A stretch of DNA of 64,000 nt from Leptothermofonsia sichuanensis E412 (GTDB lineage: Bacteria; Cyanobacteriota; Cyanobacteriia; Leptolyngbyales; Leptolyngbyaceae), in the NCBI RefSeq assembly GCF_019891175.1, contig NZ_CP072600.1:4960001-5024000 (forward strand), given 5' to 3'. Shown piece by piece: positions 1 to 8,329 of the stretch. The notes beneath the pieces were generated by a model. That model was not told the DNA's origin. It saw only the letters and a program-made list of their open reading frames with translations, and made no database searches. How positions within the stretch are numbered: position 1 is the first letter of the stretch; each line of letters begins with the position of its first letter. The position numbers and the translations under genes are program-made.

Positions 1-2
1 TG

Positions 3-371
3 TATCTCAAAAGTCAAGGATACTCGCATCAGGAAATTACCCGGTTGCTTCGGGTGACAAAACCAACGTTGTTGAGCTATCTGCGAGATTATGAAACTGG
101 GGGGATCGGCAATCTCAAAGAATTGACCTTTTATCGACCCCAGAGTGAACTGAAACAACATCAACAGACTTTGGAAGCATACTTCCGGGCAAATCCTCCA
201 AAGACCCTAGCGCAGGCTTGCGCCAAGATCGAAGAACTGACTGGTATTGTCCGTAGTCGGGAGCAAGTGAGGGTGTTTCTCAAATCGATGGGGATGCGTT
301 GTCGGCGAGTGGGGATGTTGCCCGCCAAAGCTGATGTAGAAGCGCAGGAGGAGTTCGTCAAAAAAAACTAG
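3..371 (+). CDS. IS-A transposase ORF-A (N-terminal part), 5' end outside window
   Basis: Encodes the helix-turn-helix DNA-binding half of an IS630/Tc1-type transposase. The visible part includes a winged-helix-like region (LLRVTKPTLLSYLRDYE) and ends FVKKN at a TAG just after an A8 run. A -1 shift on that run joins it to the DDE half at 461-943. The start codon lies before the window; complete copies start with MIQLSFSAEE. Confidence 0.9.
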   Translation, partial: YLKSQGYSHQEITRLLRVTKPTLLSYLRDYETGGIGNLKELTFYRPQSELKQHQQTLEAYFRANPPKTLAQACAKIEELTGIVRSREQVRVFLKSMGMRCRRVGMLPAKADVEAQEEFVKKN

Positions 372-460
372 ACCCACGACTGCAAGAGGCAAAAGCAGGT
401 CAGAGAGCCGTCTTCTTTGTCGATGCTGCCCATTTTGTTCTGGGGGCCTACTTAGGGTTT

Positions 461-943
461 TTGTGGTGCTTTGAACGCTTGTTTATCAAGTCGGGGGCAG
501 GAAGGCAACGGTTCAATGTCTTAGGGGCCCTCAACGCCGTGACTCATGCGTTAATCACCGTCACCAATGAGACTTATATCAACGCTCAAAGTGTCTGTGA
601 ATTACTGCACAAACTGGCAGCTCTGGGATTAGACATTCCGATTACGCTTGTGTTGGATAACGCTCGGTATCAGAAGTGTGCGGTTGTGATGGAGTTGGCT
701 CAATCATTGAACATTGAGTTGTTGTATCTAACGGTCTATTCTCCCAATCTCAACTTGATTGAGCGCTTGTGGAAGTTTGTCAAGAAGCAATGCTTATATT
801 CGATTTATTATGCTGACTTCTCTGCATTTAAGGAGGCGATTACTGCTTGTCTCAACCAGTGTCATACGACGTATAAACCTGAGTTAGATTCACTGTTAAC
901 CTTGCGTTTTCAGTCCTTTAAACAAGTAAAAACTATACCCTGA
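461..943 (+). CDS. IS-A transposase ORF-B (DDE catalytic half)
   Basis: DDE integrase-fold half of the IS-A transposase. The open frame reaches back to the A8 run near 365, and the first acidic residue (FFVDAAHF) lies before the TTG given as start. The second Asp is in LVLDNARYQKC and the Glu in NLNLIERLWKF. It is probably made as an ORF-A/ORF-B fusion by -1 slippage, not from its own start. Confidence 0.88.
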   Translation: MWCFERLFIKSGAGRQRFNVLGALNAVTHALITVTNETYINAQSVCELLHKLAALGLDIPITLVLDNARYQKCAVVMELAQSLNIELLYLTVYSPNLNLIERLWKFVKKQCLYSIYYADFSAFKEAITACLNQCHTTYKPELDSLLTLRFQSFKQVKTIP

Positions 944-1141
944 CAAGGTATAATCTACCCGTGCATCATGCTTCAGTCGTGCAAGCGGCAATTGAATCGG
1001 TTGGAGCCAAGGTTGTGTTTCTGCCGCCTTATTCCCCAGACCTTTCACCGATTGAACTATACTTTGCCGGGGTATAGATTTTACCCTCTAGATAAAGTAG
1101 AAATGAGGTAGACCGTTGAGTGTTGAGCACGGTGCCTCCCA

Positions 1142-1711
1142 ATGATCCAACTGAGCTTTAGTGCCGAAGAGATTGAGCAACTACATTACGAACGCTTTCA
1201 CCATCCACATCCGCGTGTGCAACAAAAAATGGAAGCGTTGTATCTCAAAAGTCAAGGATACTCGCATCAGGAAATTACCCGGTTGCTTCGGGTGACAAAA
1301 CCAACGTTGTTGAGCTATCTGCGAGATTATGAAACTGGGGGGATCGGCAATCTCAAAGAATTGACCTTTTATCGACCCCAGAGTGAACTGAAACAACATC
1401 AACAGACTTTGGAAGCATACTTCCGGGCAAATCCTCCAAAGACCCTAGCGCAGGCTTGCGCCAAGATCGAAGAACTGACTGGTATTGTCCGTAGTCGGGA
1501 GCAAGTGAGGGTGTTTCTCAAATCGATGGGGATGCGTTGTCGGCGAGTGGGGATGTTGCCCGCCAAAGCTGATGTAGAAGCGCAGGAGGAGTTCGTCAAA
1601 AAAACTAGACCCACGACTGCAAGAGGCAAAAGCAGGTCAGAGAGCCGTCTTCTTTGTCGATGCTGCCCATTTTGTTCTGGGGGCCTACTTAGGGTTTTTG
1701 TGGTGCTTTGA
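1142..1711 (+). CDS. IS-A transposase ORF-A, A7 variant (189 aa with out-of-frame tail)
   Basis: The first 155 or so residues equal ORF-A of the other copies. With seven A the frame runs past the usual TAG and adds an unrelated tail (TRPTTARGKSRS...) until 1711. The same variant occurs in the copy at 56481-57608. A -1 shift no longer reaches ORF-B, so this copy probably makes little or no full transposase unless slippage adds an A. Confidence 0.85.
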   Translation: MIQLSFSAEEIEQLHYERFHHPHPRVQQKMEALYLKSQGYSHQEITRLLRVTKPTLLSYLRDYETGGIGNLKELTFYRPQSELKQHQQTLEAYFRANPPKTLAQACAKIEELTGIVRSREQVRVFLKSMGMRCRRVGMLPAKADVEAQEEFVKKTRPTTARGKSRSESRLLCRCCPFCSGGLLRVFVVL

Positions 1712-2180
1712 ACGCTTGTTTATCAAGTCGGGGGCAGGAAGGCAACGGTTCAATGTCTTAGGGGCCCTCAACGCCGTGACTCATGCGTTAATCACCGTCA
1801 CCAATGAGACTTATATCAACGCTCAAAGTGTCTGTGAATTACTGCACAAACTGGCAGCTCTGGGATTAGACATTCCGATTACGCTTGTGTTGGATAACGC
1901 TCGGTATCAGAAGTGTGCGGTTGTGATGGAGTTGGCTCAATCATTGAACATTGAGTTGTTGTATCTAACGGTCTATTCTCCCAATCTCAACTTGATTGAG
2001 CGCTTGTGGAAGTTTGTCAAGAAGCAATGCTTATATTCGATTTATTATGCTGACTTCTCTGCATTTAAGGAGGCGATTACTGCTTGTCTCAACCAGTGTC
2101 ATACGACGTATAAACCTGAGTTAGATTCACTGTTAACCTTGCGTTTTCAGTCCTTTAAACAAGTAAAAACTATACCCTGA
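1698..2180 (+). CDS. IS-A transposase ORF-B (DDE half), copy 2
   Basis: Same protein as the ORF-B at 461-943, with the LDNAR and IERLWKF catalytic motifs. It overlaps the out-of-frame tail of ORF-A in this A7 copy. Confidence 0.87.
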   Translation: MWCFERLFIKSGAGRQRFNVLGALNAVTHALITVTNETYINAQSVCELLHKLAALGLDIPITLVLDNARYQKCAVVMELAQSLNIELLYLTVYSPNLNLIERLWKFVKKQCLYSIYYADFSAFKEAITACLNQCHTTYKPELDSLLTLRFQSFKQVKTIP

Positions 2181-2295
2181 CAAGGTATATGTTGGTCAAA
2201 ACTCAAGCAGCTCCTGCGTTCAGCCAAGGCTCGAACGCAGGAAGCGCTCGACCAAGCTTTAACCAGGATTATCAACGAGTGTATTTCTGCTGACG

Positions 2296-4674
2296 ATGCC
2301 CTTGGCTGGTTCAATCACTGTGGCTTATTCATCTGAGAACCGCTGTAACTTACAACGTTGGGTGGAAGTACAGGGGTTGATTCAGGATGCCAGAGATCAG
2401 AGCCAGGATGTGCTCAAAGTCCTGAAAACCATTGGAATTCTCAACCTGGTCACCTCAACTGGAAAGTTTCGGGCTACCCCTGAATTGGTGGCACTGGCAT
2501 TATGCGACACCCCCGCCGATGAAAAAGGACGTCGGTATTGGCAAAAGGTGATCAAAGACCTTCAGCAAAAGGGATTGATTACTCACCGCAGTCGAACCCA
2601 GGATGAATTACGAATCTGGCAAGGCTCTGATTTCGATGTGGAAACCGCCATTCAAGCGCAAATCGAGCAAACCTACAATCCTCTAGCCGATTTGTTGACC
2701 ACCATCTATCCGCTAAAACCGCTGGTTGCTCAACGCCATTACACCACAACGGGTAATCTCCGCTATTTTGAGCAGCGGTATGTGGATAGTCGGGTTGACC
2801 TGAAGGCGTTAACTGGTGCTAATTCAGGGAGTGATGGTTTGATTGCTTACTGGTTAGATACTGCGTCACCTGAATCAGTTCCAGCACGTACTGCGGATGG
2901 CAAACCACTGGTTGTGATTACAGTTGCTAATCTTGAACTTTTGCGAATGCGGAGTGAAGATTTTTGGGCACTGAAGCAGATCTGGAAAGATGCTCCTGAG
3001 TTGCAAACGGATGGCGTGGCAAAGCGAGAGGTAAGACAGCGCCTGGTCGAAGCAGAGCAACTCCTGAATGAAACCATAGCTCTAGCATTCAACTGGTCAG
3101 CACAAAAAAATACCTGCTGGATTGATGGGCAACTCACTGCCATTGAGTCTTCCAGGAGTTTTCAATCTGCGCTTTCAGACTTGTGCGATCGCACCTACTG
3201 CCAGGGCTTAGTACTCGACAATGAACTGATCAATCGCCGTGAACTGACCTCTCAGGGGGCGAAAGCACGGCGCGAATTGATTGAGGCGATGCTCAAACAC
3301 GCTGACAAGCCACGCCTGGGGTTAGCAGGCTATGGGCCGGAAGTCGCCATGTATGGTTCGGTGCTGGAAGCTACGGGAATCCATCGGCAGGAGGATGGGG
3401 TGTGGGGATTTTATCCAGCGATCGCTGATTCAGGCGTGGCAATTGTGTGGCAGGCGATCGCCCGGTTTTGCCTGGAAGCCACCGACAAGCCGCGATCGCT
3501 GGATCATCTCTATGACCAGCTTGCGATGCCTCCTTATGGAGTGAAGTCAGGAGTAATACCGCTGTTATTAGCCGCCGTGTTGCTACATTATGTCGATGAA
3601 GTTTCGATTTATAAAGATGGTACGTTTATTCCGGTGCTGGGAGCAGAACATTTTGAGCTACTGGTCAAAGATCCAGCCCGCTTTGCTGTCAAACATATTG
3701 CTGTCGTGGGAGTGCGATCGCAGGTGTTCCGGGAACTGGAGGCAATCCTCAGAAGCAGTCCCGCGAAGGGGCAACCGGGCACCCGTAATCGCACGATTTT
3801 GTCAGTTGTGAAACCATTGGTGCAGTTTGTCCGCAAGCTCCCCGCGTATACAGTGAAATCGAAGCGGCTCAGTGCTAATGCTCAAGCTGTCATTCAAACA
3901 CTGCGGCAAACCCAGGAGCCGGATGAATTACTGTTTGCGGATCTGCCCAGAGCGCTGGGTTTAGACCCAATTCGGATTGACCCGGAGCATGAAACGGCGA
4001 CGGATTCAGCAACAGCGCGACGGTTTCGGGAACAGTTGGTGCAGATCTTGCGGGAAATCCACACTGCCTACGATGCCTTGCTGCAAGACTGTGAAGCGAT
4101 GCTGTACAACGCCTTTGGGCTAAGGAGCGATCGCGATCAACTCCGATTGGATTTGCAGTTTCGGGCAAAGTACTTGCTGGGGAACTGTCTGGAGGCCAAC
4201 CTGAATCGATTTGTGCGGGCAGCAGCAGATGAAACGGTCAGCGATCGCATCTGGTTAGAGTCGCTGCTGATGATCGTGGCCGATAAACCCGCAGAAGCCT
4301 GGACGGATCAGGATGTCACGGCCTTTGAGTTAAATTTGAGTGACCTGGCGCGACGGTTCAAAAATTTGGAAGTGTTGCAAAAAGATGTTGCTGCCCAGAG
4401 TCGAAGTGGATTTGAGGCGCGACGGTTGACGGTGACTCGACCAGATGGCAGCGAAATTCACCGCATGGTCTGGATGGATCAGGAACAGCAGCAACGTCTC
4501 GATCCGCTAATTGAACGAGTTCTGGCAGAATGTCCTGACCCTCAATTACGCCAAGCTTTTCTAACTCTTCTCAGCGAGCGCGTGTTGGCAGAAACTTCGC
4601 AGCCGCCGCTGCCAATCAACCAACCATCAGCCAAGCCATCCAAAATCCAAAATCCAAAATCCAAAATGGCCTAA
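2296..4674 (+). CDS. Large accessory protein, N-terminally truncated by the IS630 insertion; possible BrxC/Dnd-type island ATPase remnant
   Basis: The 792-residue frame starts at an ATG inside the 3' end of the neighbouring transposase gene, in another frame. The native part begins about residue 17 (LQRWVEVQG), just after the transposon end, so the original N-terminus is lost. A winged-helix-like stretch follows (VLKTIGILNLV, then RYWQKVIKDLQQKGLI), the arrangement often found after a P-loop ATPase domain. No Walker motif is visible in what remains. The rest is mixed alpha/beta without a motif I can name. The C-terminal residues PSKIQNPKSKMA are encoded by a CAAAATC heptamer repeat (about 4639-4668). 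The Uma2, PAPS-reductase-like and DUF4007 neighbours suggest a DNA-modification or BREX/Dnd-like island. The family is not identified. Confidence 0.5.
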   Translation: MPLAGSITVAYSSENRCNLQRWVEVQGLIQDARDQSQDVLKVLKTIGILNLVTSTGKFRATPELVALALCDTPADEKGRRYWQKVIKDLQQKGLITHRSRTQDELRIWQGSDFDVETAIQAQIEQTYNPLADLLTTIYPLKPLVAQRHYTTTGNLRYFEQRYVDSRVDLKALTGANSGSDGLIAYWLDTASPESVPARTADGKPLVVITVANLELLRMRSEDFWALKQIWKDAPELQTDGVAKREVRQRLVEAEQLLNETIALAFNWSAQKNTCWIDGQLTAIESSRSFQSALSDLCDRTYCQGLVLDNELINRRELTSQGAKARRELIEAMLKHADKPRLGLAGYGPEVAMYGSVLEATGIHRQEDGVWGFYPAIADSGVAIVWQAIARFCLEATDKPRSLDHLYDQLAMPPYGVKSGVIPLLLAAVLLHYVDEVSIYKDGTFIPVLGAEHFELLVKDPARFAVKHIAVVGVRSQVFRELEAILRSSPAKGQPGTRNRTILSVVKPLVQFVRKLPAYTVKSKRLSANAQAVIQTLRQTQEPDELLFADLPRALGLDPIRIDPEHETATDSATARRFREQLVQILREIHTAYDALLQDCEAMLYNAFGLRSDRDQLRLDLQFRAKYLLGNCLEANLNRFVRAAADETVSDRIWLESLLMIVADKPAEAWTDQDVTAFELNLSDLARRFKNLEVLQKDVAAQSRSGFEARRLTVTRPDGSEIHRMVWMDQEQQQRLDPLIERVLAECPDPQLRQAFLTLLSERVLAETSQPPLPINQPSAKPSKIQNPKSKMA

Positions 4675-4718
4675 CCTTGCCGATAATAGAGAGGCAATCA
4701 AGCAGACGCAAACGATCT

Positions 4719-5363
4719 ATGCTCTTGGAGTTAAGACGGTTAGAGGTTCCGCCAGGGCAACGGTTGTTGTTGCGGGATGTCACCTGGCAAGAATTTGAAA
4801 CGATTCTGGACGAACTGGGGGAGCATCGCGGCGCACGTCTCGCCTATGACCAGGGCACATTGGAGATGATGATGCCGTTGCCAGAACATGAAGACGATAA
4901 GGAGATCATTGGCGATTTAATCAAAGCCCTGCTGGAAGAACTGGATATGGAATTTAGAAGCCTGGGTTCCACCACGTTTAAGAAGGCGCAGACTCAGGGT
5001 TTAGAGCCTGATCAATGTTTTTACATTCAACATGAAGCGGTCATTCGCGGCAAACGACGGATTGATTTAGCGATTGATCCACCTCCAGACCTGGCGATCG
5101 AAATTGACGTTACCTCTCGCACCCACCCCAGTATTTATGCCGCACTCGGAGTCCCCGAACTTTGGCAATTCGATCGCGGTACGTTGCAAATCAACATCCT
5201 CCGAGGCGATCGCTATGAACTGGTCGCTGAAAGTCCCAATTTTCCAGGATTGCCGTTGGCGGAGGTGCTACCCCACTATCTGGCGGAAAGTAAAACGATT
5301 GGGCGGAATCGCACCGTCAGAGCCTTTCGCCAGTGGGTCAGGGCACAGGGGGAAAGGGGCTGA
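4719..5363 (+). CDS. Uma2 family (DUF820) PD-(D/E)XK nuclease-fold protein
   Basis: About 214 residues. The start is taken at the ATG of MLLELRRLEVPPG; a TTG 42 bp upstream is also in frame. The family pattern is present: RGARLAYDQGTLEMMMPLPEHE near the N-terminus, then GKRRIDLAIDPPPDLAIEIDVTS with the Asp and the E-x-D of the restriction-endonuclease-like core, then GVPELWQFDRGTLQI. Uma2 proteins are very common in cyanobacteria, and most have no known substrate. It lies 44 bp after the large truncated gene and 52 bp before the PAPS-reductase-like gene, so it could be read with both. Whether it belongs to that system or is a passenger cannot be told. Confidence 0.88.
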   Translation: MLLELRRLEVPPGQRLLLRDVTWQEFETILDELGEHRGARLAYDQGTLEMMMPLPEHEDDKEIIGDLIKALLEELDMEFRSLGSTTFKKAQTQGLEPDQCFYIQHEAVIRGKRRIDLAIDPPPDLAIEIDVTSRTHPSIYAALGVPELWQFDRGTLQINILRGDRYELVAESPNFPGLPLAEVLPHYLAESKTIGRNRTVRAFRQWVRAQGERG

Positions 5364-5415
5364 GCGAGAGCCGGGAGTTTACCGTAATGAATGAATTTGT
5401 ATCAATATAACCAGT

Positions 5416-6228
5416 ATGGAAAACACTAATACCAACAAACAACCACGACATATTTTAGGGCTGTCAGGGGGCAAAGACAGTACCGCCCTGGCAATTCTGC
5501 TGCATCAGGAAGTGCCGCAGATGGAATATTTCTTTTGTGACACCCACCGGGAACTGCCAGAAACCTACGAGTATCTGGAGCGGATTAAAGCACGCCTGGG
5601 CATCCAGATTCACTATTTGAGTGCAGAGCGAGGATTCGATCACTGGTTAGACATCTATGGGGGAGCACTCCCTTCGCCCCAGATGCGATGGTGTACGAAG
5701 CAGCTTAAAATCAAGCCCCTGGAAGCCTTTATCGGTGACGACGAGGCGATTAGCTATGTTGGGATTCGGGCCGATGAGCATCGAGATGGCTATATTTCTA
5801 CCAGGCCTAATATCAAAGCGGTGTACCCGTTTAAGGAACGGGGGCTGGTGAAAGCAGATATTTTGCGACTGCTGGAAGAAAGCGGCATTGGGTTGCCCAA
5901 ATACTACGAGTGGCGATCGCGCTCTGGTTGCTATTTTTGCTTCTTTCAACGCAAGTATGAATGGGTGATGTTACAGGAAACCCACCCCGACCTGTTTGCC
6001 AGAGCCGTGGACTATGAAAGCCAGCACAAAGACGGCAGAACCTACACCTGGACCCAGGGCGAAACGTTGCTGGAGTTGCTAGAGCGGAAAGACCAAATTA
6101 TTGCCGATCATCACAAAGCCATGGCACGAGAGGCCCAACAAAAGCCCGATCGCCCCCTGGTGGAAGCCCTGGAAGCTATTTTGGATGAAGAGGACGACAC
6201 TTTGCCCTGTCTTGCGTGCCATCTATAA
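5416..6228 (+). CDS. PP-loop PAPS reductase/DndC-like protein
   Basis: 270 residues. The N-terminus has the PP-loop ATP-pyrophosphatase motif LGLSGGKDSTALA (about residues 15-27), then the PAPS-reductase pattern FFCDTHRELPETYEYLERIK. Cysteines occur in RWCTKQLKIKPLE, in SGCYFCFFQRKYEW and at the C-terminus (CLACHL), which could hold an Fe-S cluster as in DndC. No sulfate assimilation genes are near. The neighbours are DUF4007, Uma2, PIN and HNH genes, so a role in DNA sulfur modification or a BREX-type-4-like system is more likely than sulfate reduction. This is inference from context; no dndA, D or E, pglZ or brxL gene is in the window. Confidence 0.85.
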   Translation: MENTNTNKQPRHILGLSGGKDSTALAILLHQEVPQMEYFFCDTHRELPETYEYLERIKARLGIQIHYLSAERGFDHWLDIYGGALPSPQMRWCTKQLKIKPLEAFIGDDEAISYVGIRADEHRDGYISTRPNIKAVYPFKERGLVKADILRLLEESGIGLPKYYEWRSRSGCYFCFFQRKYEWVMLQETHPDLFARAVDYESQHKDGRTYTWTQGETLLELLERKDQIIADHHKAMAREAQQKPDRPLVEALEAILDEEDDTLPCLACHL

Positions 6229-6279
6229 GCTGAACTCACAGGATTGAGTACCGTTCGAGATGTCCATCCATGAGGCTTG

Positions 6280-6873
6280 ATGATCACCACCGCCATCCAA
6301 CCCACTCAAACCCCTCAACCTGTACGATTCACAGTACAGGACTATCACCGTTTAGTGGACCTTGGCTTTCTGGGGGAAGATGACCACATCGAGCTGATTC
6401 GGGGGGAATTGATTCAAACGGCAGCTAGAGGCACTGCCCACGAAGCTTGCATCACTCGGTTACTCAGAGCCTTAACTTTTATCATTGGCGATCGCGCCAC
6501 TCTCCAGTGCCAGTCACCCATCACTATCGCCTTTGATGGAGAGCCAGAACCAGATTTGGCAATCTTGAGGAACCGCGAGGATGATTATGAATCAGCCCAT
6601 CCAACCCCTGCGGACACGCTCCTGGTTATGGAAGTAGCGGATTCTTCGCTGGAGTACGATCGCACGGTGAAGCTGGCTCTCTATGCTGAGGCTGCCATTC
6701 CCCACTACTGGCTGTTCAATGTCATCGATCGCACGCTGGAAGCCTACAGCGAACTGGCTCAAATTACACCGGGGCAGTTTGGCTATCTGAATCGCCAGAT
6801 TGTCACGTCGTCTGGGGCGATCGCCCTGCCGATGGGAAAGCAGCCCCTTGCCCTTGCCCACGTTTTTCCTTGA
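6280..6873 (+). CDS. Uma2 family (DUF820) nuclease-fold protein
   Basis: 197 residues from the ATG that follows an in-frame TTG. The typical start of the family is seen (FTVQDYHRLVDLGFLGEDDH, then IELIRGELIQT), followed by EPEPDLAILRNREDDY and LLVMEVADSSLEYDRTVK with the E-V-x-D/S core, and PHYWLFNVIDRTLEAY. Good match in order and length. It lies 51 bp after the PAPS-reductase-like gene and 123 bp before a third Uma2 gene. No partner or substrate can be inferred. Confidence 0.9.
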   Translation: MITTAIQPTQTPQPVRFTVQDYHRLVDLGFLGEDDHIELIRGELIQTAARGTAHEACITRLLRALTFIIGDRATLQCQSPITIAFDGEPEPDLAILRNREDDYESAHPTPADTLLVMEVADSSLEYDRTVKLALYAEAAIPHYWLFNVIDRTLEAYSELAQITPGQFGYLNRQIVTSSGAIALPMGKQPLALAHVFP

Positions 6874-6996
6874 TTGACTTTTACAAAATGCTTCGAGTCC
6901 AGCCATGGTACAGGCCCAACCGCAACTTCTATCGTTTCGATAGGAGCTTATACAATGGAGGCACCGAGAATTGGTCTCAGCGGAGAGAGATCCATC

Positions 6997-7677
6997 ATGA
7001 CCCTAACGGCTCAGGAATTGGCAGACTTAATGCCCGATGCCCGTCAACTGGAGAGCGATGAACCAGAGATGGAAAGTTCGTTACACTATGCCCAGTTGGC
7101 GCTCCTGGTGGCCTGTCTGGAATGGCTGTGGCGCGATCGCACTGACTTTTTTATCGGGGCGAATCTCTCTATTTACTTCAGCCGCGACCAGCTTAAAAAG
7201 CGCGACTTTCGCGGCCCAGATTTCTTTCTCGTCACGCACACAGAGCGCAAACCCCGAAAATCTTGGGTGGTGTGGGAAGAAGGCGGGCAGTATCCTGACT
7301 TAATTATTGAGCTGTTGTCTCCCGCGACGGCCCAAATCGATCGCAGTCTGAAAAAAGCCCTTTACCAGGATCGCTTCAGAACTCCAGAGTATTTCTGGTT
7401 TTCGCCAGACACCCTGGAGTTTGAGGGCTATCGGCTAGTGGGGCAACACTATGAGGCCATCGCCCCCAACGAGATAGGCTGGCGCTGGAGTGAGGTGCTG
7501 GGGCTGTTTTTGGGGGTGCAGGATGGGCAGTTGCGCTATTTTACGGAATCAGGAGAGTTGGTGCCAACCCCGCAAGAAGCTGCGGCTCAGGCAATGGCAG
7601 AAGCAGCTCAGGCAGAGGCGCGATCACAGCGATTAGCAGAGCAGTTGAGGGCGCTGGGGGTAGAGCCAGATGCTTAG
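6997..7677 (+). CDS. Uma2 family (DUF820) nuclease-fold protein with Ala/Glu-rich tail
   Basis: Start taken at the ATG preceded by GGAGAGAG; an ATG at 6955 with AGGAG upstream is an alternative. Family motifs: FRGPDFFLVTHTERKPRKSW, PDLIIELLSPATAQIDRSLK and TPEYFWFSPDTLEFEGYRL. The C-terminus is a charged, Ala-rich segment (QAMAEAAQAEARSQRLAEQL) likely to form a helix or coiled coil, as in many cyanobacterial Uma2 proteins. The stretch 6904-6942 reads MVQAQPQLLSFR and then stops, resembling the start of yet another Uma2 gene, so an additional copy may have been lost here. Confidence 0.85.
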   Translation: MTLTAQELADLMPDARQLESDEPEMESSLHYAQLALLVACLEWLWRDRTDFFIGANLSIYFSRDQLKKRDFRGPDFFLVTHTERKPRKSWVVWEEGGQYPDLIIELLSPATAQIDRSLKKALYQDRFRTPEYFWFSPDTLEFEGYRLVGQHYEAIAPNEIGWRWSEVLGLFLGVQDGQLRYFTESGELVPTPQEAAAQAMAEAAQAEARSQRLAEQLRALGVEPDA

Positions 7678-7701
7678 GCGGTTGCAAACAAAGAGATCCT
7701 C

Positions 7702-7800
7702 AAGCAGCCCTGCACCACCTGCTGGCCCACAGCCCCACAGCCAAACCACCCTCGGCGGCGGCTCTTCGCAATACGGGAGGCAGCAATACGAGGCAGTGGG
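7702..7800 (+). pseudogene. Duplicated 5' fragment of the DUF4007 gene
   Basis: About 100 bp here align with the start of the DUF4007 gene near 8779-8870. Both encode AAL(H/R)HLLA and TAKPPSAAALRN, followed by RQW. The fragment has a small insertion (about 7772-7787) that partly repeats itself, and no continuation. It looks like a leftover of a tandem duplication or failed recombination inside the island. Confidence 0.65.
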
Positions 7801-7866
7801 CGATCGCACTTTTCTCGGCATTTAATGTCCCTGCCATAATGAAGTTATCCTGGTTTTCTCAATGCC

Positions 7867-8043
7867 ATGACCTCTGCCGCTGCTGACGATTCTTCCCCCG
7901 ATCTGGTTGCTGCCATTATGGAGCAGGTGAAATCCCTCTCCCCGGAGTACCAGCAATTTTTCCTCGACTATGTAGAATTTCTGCTGCAGAAGTACTCGCC
8001 CGCTCAAACACCCGCTGAAGAAACCGAACAACCAAGAGCCTGA
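7867..8043 (+). CDS. Small DUF2281-like protein, possible antitoxin
   Basis: 58 residues, MTSAAADDSSPDLVAAIMEQ..., containing VKSLSPEYQQFFLDYVEFLL. This is the pattern of DUF2281-type small proteins (L-P-x-x-x-Q-x-x-x-L-D-F-V-x-F-L), often antitoxins of PIN toxins. The next gene, 10 bp downstream, has the same pattern, so the two may be paralogues. No RBS is obvious. Confidence 0.55.
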   Translation: MTSAAADDSSPDLVAAIMEQVKSLSPEYQQFFLDYVEFLLQKYSPAQTPAEETEQPRA

Positions 8044-8053
8044 CCTGATAGTG

Positions 8054-8329
8054 ATGCAACTCTCCGATGCCCAAACAATCTCCCCCAAGCTTGTAGAGCT
8101 TATCCAATCGAAAGTCCAGACGCTTCCAAGAGACCAGCAACAAGCCGCACTGGACTTTCTCAAGTTTCTGCGCCAGAAGAACGAACCGCATCAACCCCGA
8201 AAGAGTCTTTGGGAGAGGATTGACGAGGCGGTTGAACGTATCCCAGACGAGGCGTGGGATAGTTCTCCAACAGATGGTTCTTATCAGCATGACCACTATC
8301 TCTACGGCACACCAAAGCGGGAGCAATGA
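8054..8329 (+). CDS. DUF2281-like antitoxin of the PIN toxin
   Basis: 91 residues from the ATG (a GTG one codon upstream is also possible). The N-terminal half has LIQSKVQTLPRDQQQAALDF followed by LKFLRQK, the DUF2281 core. The C-terminal half is charged (KSLWERIDEAVERIPDEAW), as in antitoxins whose tail wraps the toxin. The stop overlaps the start of the PIN gene as ATGA, so translation is coupled. Class is inferred from this pairing and the short motif. Confidence 0.72.
   Translation: MQLSDAQTISPKLVELIQSKVQTLPRDQQQAALDFLKFLRQKNEPHQPRKSLWERIDEAVERIPDEAWDSSPTDGSYQHDHYLYGTPKREQ

Larger units (their letters stand above)
1..950 (+). mobile_element. IS630-type element IS-A, copy 1 (left part outside window)
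   Basis: This is the right-hand 950 bp of an element that occurs five times in the window. Base 1 matches base 1239 of the complete copy at 1060-2187, so about 179 bp lie outside. It ends in the terminal repeat read as CTATACCCTGACAAGG followed by TA. The transposase is split into two frames around a run of eight A, with a stop directly after it. It was inserted, like copy 2, into an older IS630-family transposase gene whose frame resumes at 951. Confidence 0.93.
1060..2187 (+). mobile_element. IS630-type element IS-A, copy 2 (A7 variant)
   Basis: Complete 1128-bp copy counted with both flanking TA. The left end CTTTGCCGGGGTATAG and the reverse complement of the right end, CCTTGTCAGGGTATAG, form a 16-bp imperfect inverted repeat. 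The TA flanks are the usual 2-bp target duplication of IS630/Tc1 elements. It carries seven A at the frameshift site where copies 1, 3 and 4 have eight, which removes the ORF-A stop and puts ORF-B in a different relative frame. Confidence 0.95.
951..2336 (+). pseudogene. Older IS630-family transposase, split by IS-A copies 1 and 2
   Basis: Two pieces of one gene remain. Piece 1 (951-1059) encodes NLPVHHASVVQ and the motif LPPYSPDLSPIE, the signature around the catalytic Glu of IS630-family enzymes. Piece 2 (2188-2336) encodes WSKLKQLLRSAKARTQEALD and ends WFNHCGLFI-stop. Removing 1060-2187 together with one TA joins them in frame as PIELCWSKL, as expected for the family. The catalytic N-terminal part lies beyond copy 1 and is not visible. 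A right-end sequence (rc TACAGCGGTTCTCAG) follows at about 2331-2345. The element is unrelated in sequence to IS-A although it belongs to the same superfamily. Confidence 0.88.

Noticed and set aside
5416-6228. Assimilatory PAPS reductase (cysH)
   Set aside because: The C-terminal cysteine pattern and the neighbourhood do not fit sulfate assimilation, and no cys genes are near.
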